DNA of 5,600 nucleotides, taken from contig JAQTWR010000215.1 of the NCBI GenBank assembly GCA_028689195.1, positions 1-5,600 of the forward strand, given 5' to 3'. Position numbers and translations under genes: made by a program. Below the pieces are notes generated by a model. The model was not told the origin of the DNA. It saw only the letters and a list, made by a program, of their open reading frames with translations, and did not search any database. This document shows, piece by piece, positions 1 to 5,600 of this stretch. The stretch comes from Anaerolineales bacterium. Its GTDB lineage: Bacteria > Chloroflexota > Anaerolineae > Anaerolineales > Villigracilaceae. Numbering within the stretch: position 1 is the stretch's first letter; each line of letters starts with the position of its first letter.

Positions 1-131
1 GGGGCGCGGCGGGTTTTATCGTCAAGCCCGTAACCTTTGAAAACCTAACCAGAGTCGTCAAGACGCTGATCAAGTATTGGTTCGAAATCGTCGAACTGCC
101 CGATAATACGATAAACAAGGGAAGCCGATAA
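1..131 (+). CDS. Response regulator, receiver domain C-terminal end (5' partial)
   Basis: This is the tail of a gene that starts left of the window. It reads in frame from base 3 to the TAA at 129-131, giving 42 residues. The visible part is the end of a receiver (REC) domain: GAAGFIVKP holds the conserved Lys-Pro of the beta5 strand, with the phosphate-contacting Lys at visible residue 8. A last amphipathic helix follows (ENLTRVVKTLIKYWFEIVEL), then a short polar tail. The Lys-Pro plus a closing helix containing Tyr-Trp recalls small stand-alone regulators of the Rcp1 type, which carry phosphate to or from a partner kinase and have no DNA-binding domain. No output domain follows, so it is probably a single-domain regulator, though its N-terminal part is unseen. 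The next gene's ATG directly follows the stop, so the two are almost surely co-transcribed and probably work together. Confidence 0.85.
   Translation, partial: GAAGFIVKPVTFENLTRVVKTLIKYWFEIVELPDNTINKGSR
117..123 (+). promoter_or_regulatory. Ribosome binding site for the REC-PAS kinase gene
   Basis: AAGGGAA lies 8 nt before the ATG at 132 and inside the last codons of the upstream regulator gene. With the TAA directly touching the ATG, ribosomes ending the first gene would stop on top of this site. That suggests translational coupling and supports 132 as the start. Confidence 0.6.
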
Positions 132-1697
132 ATGAACGCCAACCTAATCCGCGTCCTGCTCATCGAGGACGATCCCGATGACGCGCTCTTATTAAAAGAG
201 TCTCTTGCAGAAGCCAACGCAATTAGGGTAAAACTAACCCATGCCGACCACCTGTCCGAAGGATTGCAACGCATTGCCGAACAAGAATTTGACGTTGTGT
301 TGCTGGACCTCAACCTGCCAGACAGCCGTGGTTTGGACACATTAAATCTTTTGCTGCGCCAAGTAGCCGCCACGCCCGTAGTGGTGTTGAGCGGATTAGC
401 CGACGATGAGACCACCCTTGAAGCGGTAAAGATGGGCGCGCAGGATTATCTGGTCAAAGGCGAGATCAACGGTCCAATGCTGGGGCGCGTGTTGCACTAC
501 GCCATCGAACGCAAACGCGCCGAAGCAATGCTGAAATCCAGCGAAGACGACCTGAACCGCGCCCAGTCCGTCGCCCACATTGGAAGTTGGAAATTGGATA
601 TTCCGCGCAACGTATTGCAATGGTCCGATGAAACCTACCGCATCTTTGGAATCGAGCGCGGCGCGGCGCTAACCTATCAAATTTTTCTCGATCATGTGCA
701 TCCCGACGACCGGGAAAACGTTAACCGCGCCTGGCAAATTGCGCTGGAAGGCGCGGAATACAACATCGAACATCGCATCATAACCAGGCAGGGAATCGGC
801 TGGGTAAACGAACGAGCCGTAATTGATTTTGACCGCTTAGGCAACGCTATTTTAGGCACAGGAACCGTTCAGGATATTACGCAACGCAAACAGGTCGAGG
901 CTGAAATTTTGGCGCTCAACGCCAGCCTAGAGCAGCGCGTGGCGTTACGCACCGCAGAACTGGAAGAAAGCAACCGCGAATTACAAAAGGCGAAGGAAGC
1001 AGCCGAGCAGGCTAATCGCGCCAAGACTGAATTCCTCTCGCGCATGAGCCACGAGCTGCGCACGCCCCTGAACGCCGTGCTTGGCTTTGCCCAAGTGCTA
1101 GAGATGACGAGTCTCAACGAGCGCCAAAAAACGGATATCGGTCATATTCACACTGCCGGAAAGCACCTGCTCGACCTCATCAACGAAGTGCTGGATATTG
1201 CCAGAGTGGAGGGCGGGCGGTTAAGCATCTCGCTGGAATCGGTTGCGTTATACGACCTCGTATCCGAAACGCTAGACCTGATACAGCCTCTGGCAAAGCA
1301 GCGCGGTATTCAAATCGCATCCGTCCAAATTGCCGAACAAACCGTGAAAGCCGACCGCCAGCGTCTCAGGCAGGTTCTGCTCAACTTATTGGGAAACGCC
1401 ATCAAATACAACCGCGAGCAGGGTACGGTAACGCTTACCTGCGAAGCGAGACCTGAAAACTATCTGCGGCTCAACGTGCGCGATACGGGACCCGGCATCG
1501 CGGCGAATATGCTGGAAAGAGCCTTCACGCCCTTCGACCGATTGGGCGCGGAAAAGAAAGCCGAAGTGGAAGGCACGGGCTTGGGGCTGGCGCTTTCCAA
1601 ACGGTTGGTCGAAGCGATGGGCGGCGCGATCGGCGTAGAAAGCGTAGTCGGCGAAGGCAGCGTTTTTTGGATAGAATTACCTGAAATAAAGAAGTAG
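132..1697 (+). CDS. Soluble REC-PAS-histidine kinase
   Basis: This 521-residue protein has no TM helix or signal peptide, so it should be cytoplasmic. An N-terminal receiver spans about 6-125: acidic pair E12-D13, phospho-acceptor D59, S87 and K109, all the residues needed for phosphorylation. A PAS_3-type sensor domain follows at about 143-253 (from AHIGSW to TVQDITQRK). A coiled coil at about 255-295 leads to HisKA, with H307 in SHELRTP as the autophosphorylation site; E308 and T311 fit an ExxT phosphatase motif. The HATPase domain shows the N box (N418 to N422, NAIKYN), the G1 box DTGPGI at 451-456, FTPFD at 465-469 and the G2 box GTGLGL at 481-486. The kinase therefore looks active. A receiver at the N-terminus suggests it is controlled by phosphate from another kinase, perhaps tuned by the PAS ligand. 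The start is backed by the RBS and by the REC domain beginning at once. The signal sensed is unknown. Confidence 0.95.
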   Translation: MNANLIRVLLIEDDPDDALLLKESLAEANAIRVKLTHADHLSEGLQRIAEQEFDVVLLDLNLPDSRGLDTLNLLLRQVAATPVVVLSGLADDETTLEAVKMGAQDYLVKGEINGPMLGRVLHYAIERKRAEAMLKSSEDDLNRAQSVAHIGSWKLDIPRNVLQWSDETYRIFGIERGAALTYQIFLDHVHPDDRENVNRAWQIALEGAEYNIEHRIITRQGIGWVNERAVIDFDRLGNAILGTGTVQDITQRKQVEAEILALNASLEQRVALRTAELEESNRELQKAKEAAEQANRAKTEFLSRMSHELRTPLNAVLGFAQVLEMTSLNERQKTDIGHIHTAGKHLLDLINEVLDIARVEGGRLSISLESVALYDLVSETLDLIQPLAKQRGIQIASVQIAEQTVKADRQRLRQVLLNLLGNAIKYNREQGTVTLTCEARPENYLRLNVRDTGPGIAANMLERAFTPFDRLGAEKKAEVEGTGLGLALSKRLVEAMGGAIGVESVVGEGSVFWIELPEIKK

Positions 1698-1818
1698 ACT
1701 CTTGAATAGAACTCTTGCACAAGTCAAAAACAAACGAACCTTCGCCACAGATTTCACGAATTCGCGCTGATTTAAAAAATCCGCGCGACAAGCTGCTTTT
1801 GCATGAAAGAGAAATGAT
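1698..1818 (+). other. Intergenic gap with repeat-like stretch, no convincing promoter
   Basis: These 121 bp are the longest non-coding stretch in the window. They are more AT-rich than the flanking genes. I found no good pair of -35 and -10 boxes and no hairpin followed by a T run. From about 1743 the sequence resembles a loose series of CACAGATTT / CACGAATTCG / CGCTGATTT units, ending in the hairpin listed separately. The purine-rich AAAGAGAAA at 1806-1814, close to the ATG at 1819, is a weak candidate ribosome binding site for the next gene. The gap could hold an unrecognised promoter, so whether the two kinases share one transcript is open. Confidence 0.5.
1762..1788 (+). repeat. Imperfect hairpin between the two kinase genes
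   Basis: The arms are TCGCGCTGATTT (1762-1773) and AAATCCGCGCGA (1777-1788) around a 3-nt AAA loop. They pair over 12 positions with one T/C mismatch. No T run follows directly, only a CTTTT at 1796-1800, so it is not a standard rho-independent terminator. It may stabilise the upstream message end, lower expression of the downstream gene, or be the remnant of a dispersed repeat. Confidence 0.5.
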
Positions 1819-4104
1819 ATGACTGCCCCGTTATCCTTTGCCGCCCGTCTGCGGCGTCAACTTATCGAACCGCACCCCGCCCTTGAACCAGAGAGCCAGA
1901 GCAGGGCGCGTCTGCTTTCGATTCTGCTCCTCAACCTGCTATTGGTCACAATAGTCTACGAGCTCTGGTATTCCACTGGAACTCCCGTACTGGGTCGCGC
2001 TATATCTAACTCAAAGCTCCTATTCATCATAGGCGGACAGGCTTTTCTGTTAGTCACGTACTGGCTGAGCCGCACCCGTTATTATCAGTCGGCAGCCGCG
2101 TTCTTTGTGATTATCTCCAGCGCCGCCATGTACGTCAGCGTTATCTTATACTCGCATACCGAGCTGGACAGCGCCTGGCTCTTATTGGGCTTGCTTACAT
2201 GCAGCCTGTTTTTTTCGTCCCGCGTGACCCTGTTTTTATTACTAGCCACTTGCATGGGCGTTCTGATTAAACCCCAAATTGCGCCCACCTCGCCGTGGTT
2301 TCACATCGAAGACACTGAGTTTTTTCTCATCAGCATGGGACTGGTCATCGTCGGCATTGCCGAAGTGCGCCAGCAGGATGCCCGGCGGCTGGAAGCGCAA
2401 GCCCGCGCGCTGGCGCGCCACACAAAAACGATGGAAGCCCTCTACGCGACCTCGCTGGAAATCAACTCGCAGCCCAATATCCCCACCCTGCTGAACACCA
2501 TCACGCAGCGGGCAATGGAATTGCTCGACACGCACAGCAGCGGACTCTACCTAGTGAGACCCGCCGAACAAATGCTGGAGTTGGTCGCCGGCTGCAACCT
2601 GCCCGAAGAATACATGGGCGCCAAATTAAAAATAGGCGAAGGCATTTCAGGCAGAATTGCGCAAACGGGACAACCTCTGGCGGTAGAAGATTATCAGCGC
2701 TGGGAGGGACGTTCCAAAATTTACGAAAACACAGACTTCCGCCGCGTCTTGGGCGTGCCAATGAAAATCAGCGGACAGGTCATCGGCGTAATCAACGTCA
2801 CCGACAACCAGCGCAACAAACCGTTTAGCGAAGCCGAAATTCAACTGCTAAACCTGCTTGCAGATCAGGCAGCTATTGCGGTGGAAAACGCGCGCCTATA
2901 CGAAAAAGTGCAAAAACACGCCGAAGAACTCGAACGGCGCGTGGCAGAGCGCACCGAGCAACTCGAAGAGACAAACCACGACCTGCAACGCGCCCTGATG
3001 GCAAGGCAGAAATTCCTAGCCCGCGCCAGCCACGAACTGCGCACGCCGCTCAACGCCGTTCTTGGCTTCGCGCAAATCATGGAGATGGATAATCTCGCGC
3101 CGCGCCAGAAAACCAGCGTCCAGCATATTCTCAAAGCGGGGCGCGCGCTGCTCGACCTCGTCAACCACCTGCTAGACCTCACCAGCCTCGAAACGGGTCA
3201 AATCAGTTTTTCGCTGGAAGCGGTAGATCTGTGCGAAATAATCGGCAAATCCATTGAACTAATGCGCCCCCTAACCGCCGAGCGGAATATTCAACTGCGC
3301 GCCGCACCCCCGCCCGCCGAAGCGCGCGTCCGCGCCGACCCGCGCCAACTGGAGCAAATCATCCTCAACCTGCTCTCAAATGCGATTAAATACAACCGCG
3401 ACGGCGGCTCAGTAACGGTGGACTGCGAAGCGCGCCCAAATAACCGATGGAGAATCAATATCCGCGATAGCGGCGCGGGACTTTCCGCCGAGCAATGCGC
3501 GCGGCTCTTCATCCCCTTTGACCAAATCAACGCGAACCCCGCCCCAGAATCGGGCGCGGGGCTTGGTCTGCCGCTTTCCAAACAGTTAGCCGAATCTATG
3601 GGCGGCAACGTCGGCGTAGAAAGCGTTGTCGGCGAGGGAAGCGTTTTTTGGGTGGAACTGCCGCGCATAGCAACGGCAAAGGAAACGCCGCAACTCTCCG
3701 CGAATACGTCGGCTGCCGTCTCCGCGCCAAACCGCGTTGCGTTATACATCGAAAACAATCCCGCTAATTTACAATTAGTGGAACAGATTTTGGTTTACCG
3801 CCCTGAAATCAAATTGATAGCCGCCATGCAGGGACGGCTGGGGCTGGATTTGGCGCGCGAACACCAGCCCGATTTGATTTTGCTCGACCTGAATTTACCC
3901 GACCTGCCCGGTTCGGAGATTCTGCGCGCGCTTCAATCCGACCCGCGCACGCGGGATATTCCCGTGGTCGTCATCAGCGAGGGCGCGATTCCGCGCCAGC
4001 TCGAGCGCCTGATGGAATTCGGCGCAAAGACGCATCTTGCCAAACCAATGGACGTTCAAAAGTTTTTGGAAATTCTGGATGAACTACTGCAAGAAAGAAA
4101 GTAA
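1819..4104 (+). CDS. Membrane-bound GAF hybrid histidine kinase with C-terminal receiver
   Basis: This 761-residue inner-membrane sensor kinase starts with about six hydrophobic helices (roughly 32-50, 67-82, 91-111, 119-133, 136-151, 166-183), with no large outside loop, as in MASE-like integral sensor regions. A GAF domain covers about 203-358, then a coiled coil (360-395). HisKA has H405 in SHELRTP. The HATPase domain has N517/N521 (NAIKYN), a DSGAGL G1 box at 550-555, FIPFD at 564-568 and GAGLGL at 579-584, so it should bind ATP. A receiver fills about 638-757 with phospho-acceptor D690, S720 and K742. Its acidic pair reads E645-N646, where Glu-Asp or Asp-Asp is usual, so Mg binding may be weakened. 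The kinase core is a close paralogue of that of the preceding gene. ATG 1819 is the first possible start, since the frame has a TGA at 1804-1806. The ligand of the membrane and GAF parts cannot be told from sequence. Confidence 0.95.
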   Translation: MTAPLSFAARLRRQLIEPHPALEPESQSRARLLSILLLNLLLVTIVYELWYSTGTPVLGRAISNSKLLFIIGGQAFLLVTYWLSRTRYYQSAAAFFVIISSAAMYVSVILYSHTELDSAWLLLGLLTCSLFFSSRVTLFLLLATCMGVLIKPQIAPTSPWFHIEDTEFFLISMGLVIVGIAEVRQQDARRLEAQARALARHTKTMEALYATSLEINSQPNIPTLLNTITQRAMELLDTHSSGLYLVRPAEQMLELVAGCNLPEEYMGAKLKIGEGISGRIAQTGQPLAVEDYQRWEGRSKIYENTDFRRVLGVPMKISGQVIGVINVTDNQRNKPFSEAEIQLLNLLADQAAIAVENARLYEKVQKHAEELERRVAERTEQLEETNHDLQRALMARQKFLARASHELRTPLNAVLGFAQIMEMDNLAPRQKTSVQHILKAGRALLDLVNHLLDLTSLETGQISFSLEAVDLCEIIGKSIELMRPLTAERNIQLRAAPPPAEARVRADPRQLEQIILNLLSNAIKYNRDGGSVTVDCEARPNNRWRINIRDSGAGLSAEQCARLFIPFDQINANPAPESGAGLGLPLSKQLAESMGGNVGVESVVGEGSVFWVELPRIATAKETPQLSANTSAAVSAPNRVALYIENNPANLQLVEQILVYRPEIKLIAAMQGRLGLDLAREHQPDLILLDLNLPDLPGSEILRALQSDPRTRDIPVVVISEGAIPRQLERLMEFGAKTHLAKPMDVQKFLEILDELLQERK

Positions 4105-4127
4105 TTATTTATATGTATCCTGTTTAC

Positions 4128-4132
4128 GGAGG
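4128..4132 (+). promoter_or_regulatory. Strong ribosome binding site (GGAGG)
   Basis: GGAGG lies 6 nt before the ATG at 4139, an ideal Shine-Dalgarno match and spacing. It fixes the start of the last gene. It is the best such site in the window, better than those of the two kinase genes, hinting that this protein is translated well. The 34-nt spacer after the hybrid kinase stop is AT-rich and has no terminator, which supports a shared transcript. Confidence 0.8.
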
Positions 4133-4138
4133 CGCTGA

Positions 4139-5600
4139 ATGCTCGAGGGTATTCTCACAAACGCACGCATTTTGATCGTGGACGACCAGAAGGTAAACAA
4201 CATCCTACTGGAAACGATTCTCGAACAGAATGGGTATCCCCACTTCAAAAGCCTGACCGATTCGCGTCAGGTTCTCGAAACCTACGCAGAATATCAGCCG
4301 GATTTAATCCTGCTCGATTTGATGATGCCGTATCTGGACGGGTTCGCCGTCATGGAACAGTTGAGTTCCGTCATCCCAGCCGATACCTACCTGCCGATTT
4401 TGGTGCTGACCGCCGACGCGACTCCTGAGGCAAAACGCCGCGCGCTCTCCAGCGGGGCAAAAGATTTTCTAACCAAACCGCTGGACGCCGTGGAGGTTAT
4501 TCTCCGCGTCAAGAATCTGCTGGAAGCGCGATTTCTTCACCTCCAGATGCAGAACCAAAATCAAATTTTGGAAGAGCAGGTGCGTAAGCGCACGGCGCAG
4601 CTGGCTGAATCTGAAACCAAACACCGCATCCTAATTGAACAAATTCCAGCCATTACCTACATTGATAATCCCGTCATCGGACCGGGCGAGACGCAATTCG
4701 TCAGCAGGCAGATCGAGGGCATTCTTGGAATCACGCCGAAAGAATGGATCGAGGGCGGCATAGACTTATGGCTGCAAACGATTCACCCCGAAGACCGCAA
4801 GCGGACGTTGGCGGAGTATATGCGCCATTATCAATCGGGCGAGCCGTTTAATTTCGAATATCGGTTCGTCGCGCGCGACGGGCGAACCATCTGGATCCGC
4901 GATACAGCCAGCGTACTGCGAGACGAGGCGGGGAAGCCCTCTCAAATTCACGGTATTATGCTCGACCTCACCGAGCGCAAACTGGCGGAAGAGGCGCTCC
5001 AAGCCACCACTCAATTGATGGAGACCATTTTCGATAATACGCACATCCTGCTCGCCTACCTCGATCCGCAATTTAATTTTGTGCGGGTCAATCACGCCTA
5101 CGCCGCAGCCGATGAACGCGAACCGTCGTTCTTCCCCAATCACAACCACTTCGACCTGTATCCCGACGAAGAAAACCGGAAAATTTTCCAAAAGGTGGTG
5201 GATACGGGAGAGGCGCACTTCGCGTACGCCAAACCGTTCAAATACGCCGAACATCCCGAACGCGGAGAAACTTATTGGGATTGGAGCCTCGCGCCGATTA
5301 AAGGCGCGGATGGGAAGGTCAAGGGATTGACCCTCGCTTTGCTAAACGTCACAGAACGCATCAAAGCGGAAGAAACCCTGCGCCTGCAAAGCGCCGCCAT
5401 GAACGCCGCCGACAACATCATACTCATCACCGACGAGCGGGGCGTCATTCAATGGGTTAACCCCGCTTTCACCACCCAAACAGGTTACAGCGCAGCGGAG
5501 GCGATTGGACAAAAACCGTCCATTCTCAAATCTGGGATGCACGACGCGGCTTTCTACAAAGATATGTGGCATACCATCCTCGCGGGGCAAACCTGGGAAG
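4139..5600 (+). CDS. REC-PAS-PAS-PAS signalling protein (3' partial)
   Basis: The frame is open from ATG 4139 to the right edge, giving 487 residues with no stop, so the C-terminus is missing. A receiver covers about 9-128 with D15-D16, phospho-acceptor D60, T91 and K113-P114, a complete and canonical set. A coiled-coil linker (about 130-160) holds the V..RT.QL pattern also seen before both kinase cores. Three PAS domains follow: PAS1 about 162-281, PAS_3-like, ending in LDLTERK; PAS2 about 285-407, with the NHFDLYPDEENRKIF segment and TYWDWSLAPI, ending in LNVTERI; PAS3 from about 418, with ITDERGVIQWVNPAF and LKSGMHD, cut by the edge. No signal peptide or TM helix is seen, so it is cytoplasmic. 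The missing part could be a histidine kinase, GGDEF/EAL or HD-GYP output; the sequence does not decide. The receiver makes it a likely phosphate acceptor from one of the two upstream kinases. Confidence 0.93.
   Translation, partial: MLEGILTNARILIVDDQKVNNILLETILEQNGYPHFKSLTDSRQVLETYAEYQPDLILLDLMMPYLDGFAVMEQLSSVIPADTYLPILVLTADATPEAKRRALSSGAKDFLTKPLDAVEVILRVKNLLEARFLHLQMQNQNQILEEQVRKRTAQLAESETKHRILIEQIPAITYIDNPVIGPGETQFVSRQIEGILGITPKEWIEGGIDLWLQTIHPEDRKRTLAEYMRHYQSGEPFNFEYRFVARDGRTIWIRDTASVLRDEAGKPSQIHGIMLDLTERKLAEEALQATTQLMETIFDNTHILLAYLDPQFNFVRVNHAYAAADEREPSFFPNHNHFDLYPDEENRKIFQKVVDTGEAHFAYAKPFKYAEHPERGETYWDWSLAPIKGADGKVKGLTLALLNVTERIKAEETLRLQSAAMNAADNIILITDERGVIQWVNPAFTTQTGYSAAEAIGQKPSILKSGMHDAAFYKDMWHTILAGQTWE

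Noticed and set aside
1698..1717. Direct repeat ACTCTTG at 1698-1704 and 1711-1717
   Set aside because: Seven bases repeated once at 13-nt spacing is easily chance, and no partner copy or regulator gene supports an operator.
1525..1791. Open frame of 88 codons on the - strand spanning the kinase end and the gap
   Set aside because: It mostly mirrors the conserved HATPase end, and the rest is the repeat-like gap. The Arg/Leu/Ser-rich product shows no domain.
1763..1800. Possible rho-independent terminator after the first kinase
   Set aside because: The stem is good, but no T run follows directly (the next bases are ACAAGCTG), so it lacks the key terminator feature. I list it only as a hairpin.
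3291..3758. Open frame of 155 codons on the - strand over the hybrid kinase ATPase domain
   Set aside because: It is antisense to highly conserved catalytic motifs, and its Ser/Pro/Arg-rich translation is typical of a shadow frame.
4105..4127. AT-rich TATATGTAT-like stretch as a possible -10 promoter box
   Set aside because: No fitting -35 box at 16-18 nt upstream was seen, and the spacer is only 34 nt, so co-transcription with the hybrid kinase is simpler.
4766..5254. Long open frame of 162 codons on the - strand
   Set aside because: It lies fully inside the REC-PAS gene, whose + strand translation shows clear PAS domains. Its own translation shows no recognisable domain and no good ribosome binding site, so it is a codon-bias shadow.

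Overview
The window is a dense stretch of bacterial signal-transduction genes, all on the + strand. It holds one gene cut by the left edge, two complete genes, and one gene running off the right edge. All four belong to the two-component (histidine kinase / response regulator) world. No tRNA, rRNA, CRISPR array, integrase or transposase is visible. Base composition is moderately GC-rich and codon use looks even across the genes. The Rcp1-like regulator tail, the REC-PAS-kinase layout, the membrane-GAF hybrid kinase and the style of the PAS domains resemble Chloroflexota (Anaerolineae-like) or cyanobacterial signalling clusters. That placement is an inference from general family resemblance, not a database match.

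Layout: (1) 1-131 is the last 42 codons of a stand-alone response regulator. (2) 132-1697 is a soluble REC-PAS-HisKA-HATPase protein of 521 residues; its ATG directly follows the previous stop codon. (3) 1698-1818 is a 121-bp gap with an imperfect hairpin inside a repeat-like stretch. (4) 1819-4104 is a membrane hybrid kinase of 761 residues: about six TM helices, GAF, coiled coil, HisKA, HATPase, C-terminal REC. (5) 4105-4138 is a short AT-rich spacer ending in a strong GGAGG ribosome binding site. (6) 4139 to the right edge is a protein with an N-terminal REC domain and at least three PAS domains; its output domain lies outside the window.

The genes probably work as one signalling unit, perhaps a multi-step phosphorelay. 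Two kinases can autophosphorylate, and receiver domains sit on all four proteins. No DNA-binding, GGDEF, EAL or HD-GYP output domain is seen inside the window. The two kinase cores are close relatives (about half of residues identical by hand alignment, with near-identical C-terminal ends), which points to duplication followed by swapping of sensor modules. The main oddity is the C-terminal receiver of the hybrid kinase. Its usual acidic pair reads Glu-Asn, so one expected Mg-binding aspartate is missing while the phospho-acceptor Asp is kept. Otherwise I see well-known protein families and no clear sign of a wholly new system.
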